Shown piece after piece: positions 17,400-28,051 of a stretch of 64,000 nucleotides of DNA. The notes below the pieces were generated by a model, which made no database searches, was not told where the DNA came from, and worked only from the letters and a program-made list of their open reading frames with translations. How positions within the stretch are numbered: the stretch's first letter is position 1; the number at the start of each line of letters is the position of its first letter. A program made the position numbers and the translations under genes. The stretch comes from Rahnella ecdela (GTDB lineage: Bacteria > Pseudomonadota > Gammaproteobacteria > Enterobacterales > Enterobacteriaceae), in the NCBI RefSeq assembly GCF_019049625.1, contig NZ_JAFMOY010000131.1, positions 62,001 to 126,000 on the forward strand. The letters are read 5' to 3'.

Positions 17400-18461
17400 T
17401 CAGGAAAAATCGACTCGCAAGTAAGCCAGAGTAGTAAACACACCTTCCTGTGGAGGGGTGCCAGTAGTTCCTACAGGAAAGGCATGCAAAATGATATTAG
17501 AGCGAAAGCTGTCGTCTAAGTTAAAGGGGATGACACTGGTCGCATTATTCGGGATCAATGGATTATCGCTTTCATCAGTAACAACGACTCCGACATCTTT
17601 GTTGTCTGATTGTAAGGCATCAGGGATCTGTTCCGAAGGAGTACCCTGAAGTCGCAACGTCAGGTTTGCCGTGGCGCTCATATCGTTACACTCAACAGGA
17701 ATACTGAATGTCTTCGGTGTATAGTTAGCAGGTTTTTCTCCGGCTACTTTAAAGTCACTGGAGTAAATATTTCCTAATTCAACAACGACCTGTGTTCCGG
17801 CATTAATAACACAGTTTTGAGGAACGGTAATTGTCCCATTGAGATAAGTATTGGTTGTCGCCATAGTCCCATGCGAAGAGCCTCCTGTATCGCCGACTGT
17901 CCAGTAAGTGGATGCAATCAGGACATTATTAATGACTGACTGACCAACCACTGACCTCTTTAATCTTACGGATACTTCAATTTGCCCGCCGGTATTTTTA
18001 CCACCAGAATTTAAAGGGATATCTTCATTACAGGAGTAGTTGGTGCTCGAGGAGTTTACTTTATTATGTATCGGCCCGAATGGCACGGACACATATCCGT
18101 TAATAGTCTTAACTTTTATACCCACCTGAGCGTATTCATTTCCGGGTATATCAAAGTAAGTATAATCACCGATAGTCTGTGGGTTAGGAAGGTTCGTGTC
18201 ACCCCATATCCATACATAAGTTTAGGGGCCTCCTGAGCAGGAACACTTAATCGTTGTTGTTTTGCTGGGCGCAGACAGTGTTTGCTCTGGCAACACTTTT
18301 CCCGCTGTGTTATTACCAGGCTCGGTTATCGTCATATTTCCTATATCATAGGTTAATGTAGCCGGTCCATTAATGGGTGAACATACTCCATCTGCTGCTA
18401 TCGTATCCACACTATAGAATGAGGATAAAATAAAGAGCAGCAATTTTATGTTATTTTTCAT
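17400..18461 (-). pseudogene. Two-domain fimbrial tip adhesin with one in-frame stop
   Basis: One frame runs from the ATG at 18461 to the stop at 17400, 353 codons, interrupted only by a TAA at 18222-18224. The N-terminal piece (79 residues) has a signal peptide and the start of a receptor-binding domain (CSPINGPATLTYDIGNMTI, ending KCSCSGGP). After the stop the same frame continues TYVWIWGDTNLPNP and on through a complete pilin domain (VPQNCVINAGTQVVVELGNI, FSIPVECND, ending LRVDFS). The total length fits FimH/MrkD-type adhesins. A GTG at 18125 lets the second half look like a separate ORF, but it lacks a signal peptide. Replacing TAA by CAA (Gln) would restore one protein. Most likely a recent nonsense mutation. 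Confidence 0.85.
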
Positions 18462-18883
18462 TTTATGTGTATTTTCCTATGGTGTGTCAGTACCAGTGTG
18501 TATATCTATAAGTTGCCTTAATAAGAAGGTTTGTGGCATCATTTTCCTGAAATTTGGTAACCTTTAAAAATGTATAATATCGTGGGCATTATCACCCTCA
18601 AAGCTAAACAATTGAAGCGGTAATATTTATTGCTGCAAATCACTTTGCAATTAACCTACTGTAATTAATTGTTTGAGTAGGGTTTTCAATATATTTGAAA
18701 TGTGAAATTAAAAATATTGATGATAGGAGCGTCAATTTCAATTATGTCACCTTTTTTACTGCTTGCATGCCTTTATCTCATTTACACCTCTCCGGTATTG
18801 GGATGATGACTTTTAGTTTATTTCAATTGGCATTTCAAAATTATTCAGATGTTTTCTGAAAAATATTCAGCGATAATGCGCCT

Positions 18884-18970
18884 GTAATATTGATAAATAC
18901 AGCCATCCATTGGCGCGTAGGATCCATTATCCGATTTGGCATCACATTCTCCTGTGTGATGCCTTTTTTT
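18884..18970 (+). ncRNA. Candidate small RNA
   Basis: A perfect nine-pair hairpin (GGCATCACA at 18938-18946 with TGTGATGCC at 18955-18963) followed by T7 forms a strong terminator with no upstream plus-strand gene for 1.7 kb. A possible -10, GATAAT, lies at 18872-18877, which would give an RNA of about 85 bases. Inside it, GGAT-CCATT-ATCC and CCA-TCCA-TTGG can form small stems. It does not match the small RNAs I can recall (CyaR, RybB, MicA, Spot 42, RyhB). The start is uncertain. Confidence 0.5.
18938..18970 (+). terminator. Orphan intrinsic terminator
   Basis: GGCATCACA-loop-TGTGATGCC followed by seven T's. No plus-strand gene precedes it closely, so it is evidence for a short non-coding transcript. 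Confidence 0.9.
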
Positions 18971-19150
18971 ATGAAGGTTTTTTGACTTTTTAATATTGAA
19001 TGTCATTTAAGAATTATTTAATTTGCTAACAGGCTATTTTAATAAAGTGGATCTCAAGGGATGAATGGGCGTTTTGCAATGCAAAGGCCCTGCCGCATTG
19101 AATGTGGAGGAGCGGGGTGACGATCGGCGGAAGTATTTTGTTGCAGTGCG

Positions 19151-20107
<957 letters not shown>

Positions 20108-20222
20108 TTACCTCTCCGGGGTTCGCAATACGTTGAACTCTGCATCCATCCGCTTCGCCGGTTTTTTCAGCACTTTTCAGGTAATTACTTTCTGATCTGC
20201 GTAATCCGCTGCAATTTAGTCG

Positions 20223-20253
20223 AAAAAAAAGACCAATGCACAAGGCATTGGTC
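20223..20253 (-). terminator. Terminator after maeA
   Basis: On the minus strand GACCAATGC pairs with GCATTGGTC around a five-base loop and runs into T8. It lies 37 bases past the maeA stop codon. Confidence 0.9.
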
Positions 20254-20289
20254 TGGATCATGGTCAGCCCGATTTTGATATAAATGCTA

Positions 20290-21987
20290 TCAGAATGAGG
20301 TACGTTTATAGCTGCGATATTGCGGTGCCCAGAAATTGTGTTCAATCGCCTTCGATAACGTATCTTCTGACGTCACCATCGCCACTCCCTGCAGCTGTGC
20401 GGCTTTGCCGACTTCCAGCGCGATACATTTGGATACGCCCTGAATATCATCCACATCAGGCAGCAGCGAACCTTTGCCCTCGGTCGCCAGCGGAGAACAT
20501 TCGGCCAGCGTGCGGCTTGCAGCCATCAGCATACCGTCGGTCACGCGTGTCGCGCCGGAGGCAATCACACCCAGACCGATGCCCGGGAAGATAAAGGAGT
20601 TGTTGCACTGGGCAATGGGGTAGATCTGACCTTTGTAGCTCACCGGTGCAAACGGGCTGCCGGTGGCAACCAGCGCGGCGCCGTCGGTCCAGTTGAGGAT
20701 ATCGGCAGGCGTGGCTTCAACGCGTGATGTCGGGTTGCTCAGCGGCATCACAACCGGACGCGCACAGTGTTTATGCATTTCGCGGATGATTTCTTCAGTG
20801 AACAGACCCGGCTGGCCGGATACGCCGATAAGCACGGTTGGTTTAGCATTACGCACCACATCCAGTAAAGAAATGCTGTCGTTCACCATGCCCCAGCTTG
20901 TCAGTGCGCTGCTTTTCTGTACCAGTTTGCTCTGGAAATCCAGCAAGTTAGGCAGTTTGTCAGTCAGCAAACCGAAGCGATCCACCATGAAGACTTTCGC
21001 GCGGGCTTCTTCTTCGCTCAGACCTTCAGATTTCATCTGCGCGACGATTTGCTCGGCGATACCACAACCGGCGGAACCTGCACCCAGGAACGCGACGGTC
21101 TGGTCACTCAGTTTGCCACCGGCGGCTTTACTGGCGGCAATCAGGCTGCCGAGCGCAACAGAAGCGGTGCCCTGAATGTCATCGTTAAAGCAGCACAGTT
21201 CATCACGGTAACGTTCGAGGATCGGCATGGCGTTCTTCTGCGCGAAATCTTCAAACTGTAACAGCACGTTCGGCCAGCGGATTTTTACTGCCTGAATGAA
21301 CTGATCAACAAAGGCTTCGTACTCTTCGCCGGTAATGCGCGGATGACGCCAGCCCATGTACAGCGGGTCATTGAGAAGTTGCGGATTGTTTGTTCCCGCG
21401 TCAAGCACTACGGGCAGAGTGTACGCCGGGCTGATGCCGCCACAGGCGGTGTAAAGAGACAATTTACCGATCGGGATCCCCATCCCGCCGATACCCTGGT
21501 CACCCAGGCCGAGAATGCGTTCGCCGTCAGTCACCACAACCACTTTTACGTGTTGTTTGGTGGCATTTTGCAGCATGTCATCGATGTGGGCGCGGTTAGG
21601 ATAAGAGATAAACAGGCCACGGGCGCGGCGGTAGATATCGGAAAAGTGTTCGCAGGCCTCGCCGACGGTCGGGGTATAAATCACCGGCATCATTTCGCTG
21701 AGATGACCGTCCAGAAGGCGGTAGAACAGCGTTTCGTTGGTGTCCTGAATGTTTCTCAGATAGATGTGTTTATCAATGTCGGTTTTGAAATTCTGAAACT
21801 GGCGGTAGGCACGGTCAGCCTGTTCCTCGATAGTTTCAACCGCTTCCGGGAGCAACCCGTGAAGGTTAAAATTGCTGCGTTCTTCTTCGGTGAACGCACT
21901 GCCTTTATTGAGCAGCGGGAATTCTAACAGGATCGGGCCAGCGTGAGGGATGTACAGGGGACGTTTACTTTCGTATTCAAGTTCCAT
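20290..21987 (-). CDS. maeA: NAD-dependent malic enzyme
   Basis: A 565-residue cytosolic enzyme that decarboxylates malate to pyruvate with NAD. It has the family motif [16 protein letters not shown], an N-terminal [13 protein letters not shown] region, [16 protein letters not shown] and the metal-binding [10 protein letters not shown]. The nucleotide-binding [12 protein letters not shown] is at about 315, and [17 protein letters not shown] follows. Length equals E. coli MaeA (SfcA). In E. coli this gene is far from sanA and cdd; here it stands between them, each with its own terminator-like hairpins. Confidence 0.96.
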   Translation of the reverse strand: MELEYESKRPLYIPHAGPILLEFPLLNKGSAFTEEERSNFNLHGLLPEAVETIEEQADRAYRQFQNFKTDIDKHIYLRNIQDTNETLFYRLLDGHLSEMMPVIYTPTVGEACEHFSDIYRRARGLFISYPNRAHIDDMLQNATKQHVKVVVVTDGERILGLGDQGIGGMGIPIGKLSLYTACGGISPAYTLPVVLDAGTNNPQLLNDPLYMGWRHPRITGEEYEAFVDQFIQAVKIRWPNVLLQFEDFAQKNAMPILERYRDELCCFNDDIQGTASVALGSLIAASKAAGGKLSDQTVAFLGAGSAGCGIAEQIVAQMKSEGLSEEEARAKVFMVDRFGLLTDKLPNLLDFQSKLVQKSSALTSWGMVNDSISLLDVVRNAKPTVLIGVSGQPGLFTEEIIREMHKHCARPVVMPLSNPTSRVEATPADILNWTDGAALVATGSPFAPVSYKGQIYPIAQCNNSFIFPGIGLGVIASGATRVTDGMLMAASRTLAECSPLATEGKGSLLPDVDDIQGVSKCIALEVGKAAQLQGVAMVTSEDTLSKAIEHNFWAPQYRSYKRTSF

Positions 21988-22097
21988 CGTTTTACTCTTC
22001 CGGTGTGCAGAATGTTGTTTTTTATATTTCGGAGCGGTGAGGGTAACAGAGAGGAAATGAGGATTTCAAATGACAAGTGTAATGGCAATGTTATGTA

Positions 22098-22127
22098 ACT
22101 AAAGACTCCGGAAATGGAGTCTTTAGT
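22098..22127. other. Perfect 12-pair hairpin between maeA and cdd
   Basis: ACTAAAGACTCC and GGAGTCTTTAGT flank a six-base loop, 19 bases past the cdd stop. The following bases on the minus strand are only weakly T-rich (TTACATAAC), so it may be a terminator or a 3' mRNA stabiliser for cdd. Confidence 0.65.
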
Positions 22128-22145
22128 GTTAACCGGCTCACACTA

Positions 22146-23036
22146 TCAGCAGGTCTGCGTGGTGACGTCCTGACAGCCCAGCGCGTTTAACGTGGCGCGT
22201 GTGGCATCGTTTTGGGTGATCAGCGCATCTTTTTGCTCGACCAGCACAGCGCGATGCACTTTCAGGCAATCCTCCCCTGACATATTCAGCAAGATTAGCG
22301 CGGCCTGCAACGGAGGAAGGCTTGGGTTAAACGCAGCGTTTTCTGCGTAGCGGCCCGCAAACTGTTTACCGTTGTGCGTTTCCAGCGCCACACCGCTGTG
22401 AGATTTGCTGTAAGGCGCATGGCTTTGGTTGCAGGCATCCAGTGCGAGGAGTGTCAGCGCATCTTGGGTATCCGCTTTAAAACCGTGATCCACTTTATCC
22501 ATCAGCAGCGTGGTGATATCCAGATCCTTCGGCCCGAAAGAATGCGGCAGATAATCACCGAGCGTCGCAACGTCACGGTCCGGCAGATGAATATTCAGCG
22601 CTGTGCCGCTGGTCAGTTCGTTCATAAACTGACGACAGTGACCGCAAGGTGTGTAATTCACGGTGATGGAAGCCAGACGCGTTTCACCACGAAGCCAGGC
22701 GTGAGTGACTGCGGATTGCTCGGCGTGAACCGTTTGTTGCATCGGCGCACCGGCGAATTCCATGTTGGCACCGAAATACAGATTGCCGGAAATACCGCGG
22801 GCAATAGCACCGACGTGGAAATGAGAAATTGGCGTGACGGAACAGGCGGCGGCCAGCGGCAGCAGAGCAAAGGCCAGCGCATCGTCATTCAATCCTGTCG
22901 CTTGTTTTATCTCTGCAACATCCGCCGCAGAGAACATTGCCGGAAAGTCGTCATGTCGCAGAAATGGCTCAAGCGCGGAGGATAAATTTTCAGGGAGTGC
23001 CGCAAAGGCGGTATGAAAACGTGCGTGCATAAACAT
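22146..23036 (-). CDS. cdd: Cytidine/deoxycytidine deaminase
   Basis: A 296-residue dimeric zinc enzyme that deaminates cytidine and deoxycytidine for pyrimidine salvage. The active centre is visible as [13 protein letters not shown] (zinc His and catalytic Glu) and [13 protein letters not shown] (two zinc cysteines). A second, inactive deaminase fold follows ([30 protein letters not shown]), as in the E. coli long-type enzyme. The frame is open to 23078, but I place the start at the ATG at 23036 (MFMHARF), with GAG five bases upstream, agreeing with the E. coli MHPRF start. A CRP site lies upstream. Confidence 0.95.
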   Translation of the reverse strand: MFMHARFHTAFAALPENLSSALEPFLRHDDFPAMFSAADVAEIKQATGLNDDALAFALLPLAAACSVTPISHFHVGAIARGISGNLYFGANMEFAGAPMQQTVHAEQSAVTHAWLRGETRLASITVNYTPCGHCRQFMNELTSGTALNIHLPDRDVATLGDYLPHSFGPKDLDITTLLMDKVDHGFKADTQDALTLLALDACNQSHAPYSKSHSGVALETHNGKQFAGRYAENAAFNPSLPPLQAALILLNMSGEDCLKVHRAVLVEQKDALITQNDATRATLNALGCQDVTTQTC

Positions 23037-23091
23037 TCGATCTCGACAGTGATTACGGTTGAACAGTTTAAAAGTCATTCCATGAATGTAG

Positions 23092-23107
23092 TGTGACGAA
23101 TGTCACT
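23092..23107 (-). promoter_or_regulatory. CRP site before cdd
   Basis: TGTGA-CGAATG-TCACT (plus strand) matches the CRP consensus at 9 of 10 positions and reads equally well on both strands. It is about 60 bases before the cdd start. The E. coli cdd gene is known to be controlled by CRP with CytR, so the same is likely here. Confidence 0.8.
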
Positions 23108-23159
23108 TTTTCGATGTAATAAGTTCTGATGGATTACATTTTTGAGAGATGTTACGCAG

Positions 23160-23185
23160 AACAGCCGTCTGAAAAGACGGCTGTT
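23160..23185. other. Hairpin downstream of artJ
   Basis: AACAGCCGTCT-GAAA-AGACGGCTGTT is an 11-pair perfect stem with a GAAA tetraloop, 16 bases past the artJ stop. There is no clear T-run, so it could be a weak terminator or an mRNA end stabiliser. Confidence 0.7.
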
Positions 23186-23201
23186 GAAGGATAAAGGGGA
23201 A

Positions 23202-23936
23202 TCAGTGCGCCGGGAACCACTTGTCATTAATCTTCTGGAATTCGCCGTTGGCTTTGATGCCTTCAAGCGCCGTGTTCAGTTTCGCCAGCAGTTCCTTATT
23301 ATCAGGACGCACCGCCATGCCGACGCCGGTCCCAAAGTATTGCGGATCTTTAATCAGTTCGCCGACTTCACCAAGATTAGGATTGGATTTCAGCCAGCCG
23401 TTCAGTACGGCGGTATCCCCTAACAACCCGTCCAGACGACCACTTTTCAGATCCAGAATCGCATTCTGATAGCTGTCATAACCGACAGTGGTGATTTCAG
23501 GGTGTTTTTCCATCAGGTATTTCTGGTGGGTGGTGCCATTTTCCAGACCAACACGTTTGCCTTTCAGATCCGCAATTGAAGCGAACTTGCCTTTCGGCCC
23601 GATGATCATCGCGGTATTCGCGTAGTAAGGCTGGGTAAAAGTGACCTGCTTGCTGCGCTCTTCGGTGATGTCCATACCGGAAATAATCACATCGAAACGA
23701 CGGAATTTAAGTGCCGGGATCAGACCATCGAATGGCTGATTGGTGAAGGTGCAGGTTTCCTGCATTTGTTTGCACAGCGCATTCGCCAGATCGATATCAA
23801 AACCAATAATCTGGTTATCAGCGCCGATAGATTCAAACGGCGGATAAGTGGCGGATGTGCCGAAACGAATAGTATCCGCAGCGGTGGCAGCAAAAGCAGT
23901 GGCAGACAAGAGGGCAGCGAGGATCAGCTTTTTCAT
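23202..23936 (-). CDS. artJ: Arginine-binding periplasmic protein ArtJ
   Basis: A 244-residue secreted substrate-binding protein for the Art arginine transporter. A signal peptide (MKKLILAALLSATAFAATA) is followed by the family-3 binding fold: RFGTSATYPPFESIG, GFDIDLANALCKQM, VIISGMDITEER and YFGTGVGMAVRPDN. I chose the ATG at 23936 rather than 23945 because AGGA sits nine bases upstream and it matches the E. coli start. It is the ArtJ rather than ArtI type: it stands alone beyond the artM terminator, as in E. coli, and ends in KWFPAH, close to the E. coli ending. Confidence 0.92.
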   Translation of the reverse strand: MKKLILAALLSATAFAATAADTIRFGTSATYPPFESIGADNQIIGFDIDLANALCKQMQETCTFTNQPFDGLIPALKFRRFDVIISGMDITEERSKQVTFTQPYYANTAMIIGPKGKFASIADLKGKRVGLENGTTHQKYLMEKHPEITTVGYDSYQNAILDLKSGRLDGLLGDTAVLNGWLKSNPNLGEVGELIKDPQYFGTGVGMAVRPDNKELLAKLNTALEGIKANGEFQKINDKWFPAH

Positions 23937-24116
23937 GCAATACATTCCTGTTCAAAAAATGACATTCCCTTCACGGTACAGTTTACTGATTTTATTAATG
24001 TAATCGGATAACTGGCAGGAAGTGAGACCGGTAATTAAAGTGCCATTAATTGAATTTATATGCAATAAATTTGATTAAAAAATTAAATGAGGAAGTGTTT
24101 GTATTTTATCAGGCAT

Positions 24117-24142
24117 AAAAAAAGGGACGATTTCTCGTCCCT
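24117..24142 (-). terminator. Terminator after artM
   Basis: On the minus strand AAGGGACGA pairs with TCGTCCCTT around GAAA and runs into seven T's. It ends the artPIQM operon before artJ. Confidence 0.92.
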
Positions 24143-24160
24143 TCAGCTTTTTCTGTTCAA

Positions 24161-24829
24161 TCAGTTGCGGCGTTCGAATGCCAGCGCACGGCGTTCAATC
24201 AGGCGCATCATCAGGGTCAGTAATCCGTTTACGCACAGATACACCAGACCGGCTGCGCCGAAGACCATCACGTCATACGTGCGGCCATACATCAGCTGGC
24301 TGTGGCCCATGACGTCCATCAGCGTAATGGTGTAAGCCAGCGAGGTACTTTTAAAGACCAGCACCACTTCGTTGGAATACGACGACAGCGCGCGCTTAAA
24401 TGCGTACGGCAGCAGGATGCGCAGGGTTTGCGGTTTGGACATCCCCAGCGCTTCACAAGATTGCCACTGACCGGAAGGAATGGCGCGCACCGCACCGGTA
24501 AACAGTTGCGTGGTATACGCCGCGCTGTTCAGTGCCAGGGCAAACATCGCGCAAAGCCACGGCTGCGACAGCACTTCCCATAACCACGGGATTTCACGGA
24601 TCGATGGAAACTGACCCGGGCCGTAATAAATCAGGAAGATTTGTACCAGTAGCGGCGTACCGGTAAACAGCGTGATGTAACCTTTCACGACCTGGCTGGC
24701 GACCGGTACTTTCAGCGTCAGAATGACGGTGAAAATCATCGCCAGCAGCAGCGCCACAATCAGCGCCGCCACGGTCAGCGTCAGGCTGGTGTGCAATCCC
24801 TTGAGGACTTCAGGTAAATATTCCCACAT
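24161..24829 (-). CDS. artM: Arginine ABC transporter permease ArtM
   Basis: A 222-residue inner-membrane permease of the HisM/GlnP class with about five hydrophobic segments. The EAA loop reads GQWQSCEALGMSKPQTLRILLP, the ATPase contact. TLFTGTPLLVQIFLIYYG is the family's conserved periplasmic-side segment. Its ATG overlaps the stop of artQ by one base (TGATG), so translation is coupled. Together with ArtQ it forms the channel energised by ArtP. Confidence 0.95.
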   Translation of the reverse strand: MWEYLPEVLKGLHTSLTLTVAALIVALLLAMIFTVILTLKVPVASQVVKGYITLFTGTPLLVQIFLIYYGPGQFPSIREIPWLWEVLSQPWLCAMFALALNSAAYTTQLFTGAVRAIPSGQWQSCEALGMSKPQTLRILLPYAFKRALSSYSNEVVLVFKSTSLAYTITLMDVMGHSQLMYGRTYDVMVFGAAGLVYLCVNGLLTLMMRLIERRALAFERRN

Positions 24830-25545
24830 CAGGAAGCACTCCGTTCAAAGCGGGTGGTACGCAGTTCGATGCGTTTAATCACGAACTGGCTGAACAGGGT
24901 GACAAGCAGATAAATGCACGCCGCAATCACATACCAGGTAAACGGCTCCTGTGTGCGGGTCGCGATGCTTTTGGTTTGCAGCATCAGGTCGTTCACGCTG
25001 ATAAGCGAGACAAGTGCAGTATCTTTTAGCAGCACCAGCCACTGATTGCTCAGTCCCGGCAATGCGTGACGCCACATTTGCGGCATGATCAGACGAAAGA
25101 AAATCGCCGATTTTTTCATGCCCAGTACCTGACCGGATTCCCACTGACCTTGCGGTACGGCTTTCAGTGCGCCACGCAATGTCTGTGAAGCGTAAGCCGA
25201 ATACAGCAGGGAAAGGGCGATTACGCCACACACGAACGGACTGACTTCGAAATTCTCAATCGGTAGCTTGATCGGGATCGCGAACAGGCCGAGATTGATG
25301 CTAAAGCCATCTGCCAGCACCATCAGCAGCTGTGAGGAACCGAAATAGATGAACAGCACCACCAGAATTTCCGGCAGACCGCGCAGCACAGTAACCCACG
25401 CGGTGCCCAGCCAGCTAAGCGGCTTCCACGGCGCGGATTCCCAGACAGCGAAAATCATCGCCAGCACCAGGCCGAGGATCAGCGCGCAAACGGCAAGGCC
25501 GACGGTCATCCCGGCGGCGCTTACTAAAGGTTGGAATTCAGTCAT
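24829..25545 (-). CDS. artQ: Arginine ABC transporter permease ArtQ
   Basis: A 238-residue permease, partner of ArtM. It has [17 protein letters not shown], and the EAA loop [24 protein letters not shown] near residue 140. It is the third gene of artPIQM, 12 bases after artI and one base overlapping artM. Sequence and length match E. coli ArtQ. Confidence 0.95.
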   Translation of the reverse strand: MTEFQPLVSAAGMTVGLAVCALILGLVLAMIFAVWESAPWKPLSWLGTAWVTVLRGLPEILVVLFIYFGSSQLLMVLADGFSINLGLFAIPIKLPIENFEVSPFVCGVIALSLLYSAYASQTLRGALKAVPQGQWESGQVLGMKKSAIFFRLIMPQMWRHALPGLSNQWLVLLKDTALVSLISVNDLMLQTKSIATRTQEPFTWYVIAACIYLLVTLFSQFVIKRIELRTTRFERSAS

Positions 25546-25557
25546 TGATAGGCAAAC

Positions 25558-26289
25558 TTATTGCTGGAACCATTTTGAATACAGCGTTTTGTAAGTGCCG
25601 TCTGCTTTCACTTTTGCCAGAGCATCATTCAGTTTAGTCAGCAATTCAGTATTGTTCTGACGAACCGCAACACCCAGACCGGTACCGAAGTAAGTCGGGT
25701 CGGTGATTTTGTCACCGACAGCAGCCAGGTTTTTGTTCTGCTTCAGCCATTCGTTTACTACAGCGGTGTCACCGAATACGGCGTCAAGACGACCATTTTT
25801 CAGGTCCAGCACGGCATTCTGATAGCTGTCGTAAGGCACGGCAGTAATTTCAGGATGCTTATCCATCAGGTATTTCTGATGGGTGGTGCCGTTTTGCATA
25901 CCAACACGTTTGCCTTTCAGCGCCGCAACGTCAGCGAACTGACCAGAATGCGCGATGAAGAGAGCAGAGTTGTCGTAGTAAGCGTTGGTAAAGGAAACTT
26001 GTTTTTCACGCTCAGGCGTGATGTCCATGCCGGAAATGACCGCGTCAAAACGACGGAATTTCAGGCTTGGGATCAGACTGTCGAAAGCCTGGTTAGTAAA
26101 GGTACAGGTCGCCTGCATCTCTTTACACATTGCATTCGCCAGATCGACGTCGAAGCCCTGAATCTGATTGCTGGAGTCTACAAACTCAAACGGAGGATAA
26201 GACGCTTCCATCGCAAAACGGATGGTATCAGCAGCGCTGGCTGACAAACTGACGGTAGCCAGAACCGCGGCAATTACTAATTTTTTCAT
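25558..26289 (-). CDS. artI: Arginine/basic amino-acid binding protein ArtI
   Basis: A 243-residue secreted binding protein, paralogue of ArtJ (shared GFDVDLANAMCKEMQATCTFTNQ-type segments, GTTHQKYLMDKHPEIT, YFGTGLGVAVRQNN). The signal peptide is MKKLVIAAVLATVSLSASA. The open frame reaches back to 26469, but GGAG seven bases before the ATG at 26289 and the signal peptide fix the start. It is 46 bases after artP and 12 before artQ, so it is part of the operon. In E. coli the ligand of ArtI is less certain than that of ArtJ. Confidence 0.92.
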   Translation of the reverse strand: MKKLVIAAVLATVSLSASAADTIRFAMEASYPPFEFVDSSNQIQGFDVDLANAMCKEMQATCTFTNQAFDSLIPSLKFRRFDAVISGMDITPEREKQVSFTNAYYDNSALFIAHSGQFADVAALKGKRVGMQNGTTHQKYLMDKHPEITAVPYDSYQNAVLDLKNGRLDAVFGDTAVVNEWLKQNKNLAAVGDKITDPTYFGTGLGVAVRQNNTELLTKLNDALAKVKADGTYKTLYSKWFQQ

Positions 26290-26335
26290 CGCAAACTCCG
26301 TAGAAACATCAATCAATGTATTGGTGAAAATACAG

Positions 26336-27064
26336 TTAATGGGAAAGATAGCTCGCAAACTCTTTGGTTTGCGGCTGGGTGAAAATGGAGGCATCACCTT
26401 GTTCGACGATGCGGCCGTTTTCCATGTACACCACGCGGCTGGCGGTTTTACGCGCCACTTCAACCTCATGGGTCACGATAACCTGTGTGATGCCAGTACC
26501 GGCCAGTTCGCGAATAATGCTGACGATCTGAGCGGTGATTTCCGGATCAAGCGCGGCCGTCGGTTCATCAAACAGCAGAACCTGAGGCTCCATCATCAGC
26601 GCACGGGCAATCGCCACACGCTGTTGCTGGCCACCGGAAAGATGCAGCGGAAAACGATCCGCGTAATCGGTCAGACGCAGACGGGTAAGCAATTTCTGCG
26701 CGCGTTGCATCGCGACATCTTTAGACAGACCCAGAACACGCATCGGGGCTTCCAGTAAGTTGTCGAGCACGGTGCGGTGCGGCCACAGATTGTATTGCTG
26801 GAAGACCATTCCGACGTTCTGACGCAGTTCGCGAACAGCTTTTTCGTCCGGTTTGCGGGTGAAATCGAAGGTATTACCGGCGATTTGCAACGTGCCTGAA
26901 CGCGGCATTTCCAGCAGGTTCAGAACACGTAACAGGGAGCTTTTACCTGCACCACTTGGCCCGAGCAAAACCAAAGTCTCACCGGCGGGGCAGTTAAGCT
27001 GAATGTCAAAAAGCGCCTGATGCACGCCGTAGAAGCAGTTGATGCTATTAAGTTGAATACTCAT
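26336..27064 (-). CDS. artP: Arginine ABC transporter ATPase ArtP
   Basis: A 242-residue ABC ATPase. Walker A is GPSGAGKSS, the Q-loop is [10 protein letters not shown], the signature is [15 protein letters not shown], Walker B is [13 protein letters not shown] and the H-loop is [11 protein letters not shown]. The frame is open to 27115, but [13 protein letters not shown] at 27064 matches the E. coli start. It is the first gene of artPIQM and energises uptake through ArtQM. Confidence 0.95.
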   Translation of the reverse strand: MSIQLNSINCFYGVHQALFDIQLNCPAGETLVLLGPSGAGKSSLLRVLNLLEMPRSGTLQIAGNTFDFTRKPDEKAVRELRQNVGMVFQQYNLWPHRTVLDNLLEAPMRVLGLSKDVAMQRAQKLLTRLRLTDYADRFPLHLSGGQQQRVAIARALMMEPQVLLFDEPTAALDPEITAQIVSIIRELAGTGITQVIVTHEVEVARKTASRVVYMENGRIVEQGDASIFTQPQTKEFASYLSH

Positions 27065-27207
27065 GCGCAAATAGTGAATAGCCATTGATGCCGCAGATGG
27101 TAACTTCCACAGCATAGTTATGCAACGATCGCGGCTTAAAAATTATGTGTTGCCGCAGGAAGGCTAAAGTTTAGCACAACATATTGTTAACTATCTGTGA
27201 CGGGGGT

Positions 27208-27246
27208 GTTGGTCAATGACGTTATTCATCACTGACCAACATTTTT
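27208..27246. other. Long hairpin between ybjP and artP
   Basis: GTTGGTCA (27208-27215) pairs with TGACCAAC (27233-27240), and inner bases can extend the stem. ATTTTT follows on the plus strand, but no plus-strand gene precedes it. It may attenuate read-through from ybjP into artP or mark the artP leader. Confidence 0.5.
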
Positions 27247-27274
27247 ACGAAGTTTTTTTAGAACGCTGAGCGGG

Positions 27275-27862
27275 TTACTGGTTTTCTAAAACCTGGCGTA
27301 ATGTGCCGCTGGAAGCGAAATCGAGATTGGCCATGTAGCGGACGTCATCGACAGTCCAGCATTTGCCTTCGCGTACCATTAACACTTCATCTTTCCAGCT
27401 GGTGGACGCGCCTTTGTCTTTCTCATGCGTGAACGTCACGCGCAGAGGAATGTTGCGGGCATCCGTGTTTGGAATGGAGGAGGCGCTGTCCACGGAAGCG
27501 GACGTCGGGCCATCAAACAGGCTGGAGAAAATGTCGCCGTCGCCGTCGCCTGCGCCTGTTCCGGTTTTTTCATTCGGCGTGGCGGCGATGTCGACTTTAG
27601 GCTGAGACTGCGCTTTGAGTAACGCATTATATAAAGCGGTGCTCAGGTAAGGCCGGTAAGCGGCAAGCTGGCTCGAGTTTGGTAAACCGCTGCCGCCTTG
27701 CTTGATGCGGAAATCATAGAATTGCTGAGCCACGCTGTCCGGGCCGCCGTCAACGCAGGGCGCGGTACGGCTGCCAATGTCCTTGTATGCAGGTTCGACC
27801 GTGGTGCAGGCATTTAACAAGAATACCAACGGGATTGCGGCGATAAGAGTTTTCTTTTTCAT
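27275..27862 (-). CDS. ybjP: YbjP-like predicted lipoprotein
   Basis: A 195-residue lipoprotein. MKKKTLIAAIPLVFLLNAC at the N-terminus carries a lipobox (LLNAC) with the acylated Cys. The rest is soluble, with a Gly/Asp-rich loop (GTGAGDGDGD) and a C-terminal KCWTVDDVRYM. AAGGA five bases before the ATG at 27862 fixes the start; the frame is open further up. The position next to artP and ybjQ is that of E. coli ybjP. Function unknown. The assignment rests mostly on position and the lipobox. Confidence 0.75.
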   Translation of the reverse strand: MKKKTLIAAIPLVFLLNACTTVEPAYKDIGSRTAPCVDGGPDSVAQQFYDFRIKQGGSGLPNSSQLAAYRPYLSTALYNALLKAQSQPKVDIAATPNEKTGTGAGDGDGDIFSSLFDGPTSASVDSASSIPNTDARNIPLRVTFTHEKDKGASTSWKDEVLMVREGKCWTVDDVRYMANLDFASSGTLRQVLENQ

Positions 27863-28051
27863 CGTATTCCTTACTGAAAGATTGAACATTTTCACCATGA
27901 CTTTCTTTACCATACAGTATAAAACCGATTTGGCTTAATGCATGGCGAAGAGAAAATCAGTCACCGGCTGATACCTTGATCCCGCACGCATGGTTTATGC
28001 TGTAAATGAAATGATTGCCAGGCTCTGGACGACAACTGATAAGGAATACTC

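Larger units (their letters stand above)
18462..19150. other. AT-rich intergenic region between the adhesin and sanA
   Basis: These 689 bases hold no convincing protein gene. They contain the upstream region of the adhesin, a candidate small RNA on the plus strand ending at 18970, and about 180 bases before the end of sanA in which I see nothing more. It forms the right edge of the fimbrial island; sanA beyond it is conserved. Confidence 0.6.

Noticed and set aside
7019-18970. Mobile element carrying the fimbrial island
   Set aside because: No transposase, integrase, terminal repeats or tRNA-linked att site visible; only AT-rich composition and position suggest transfer.
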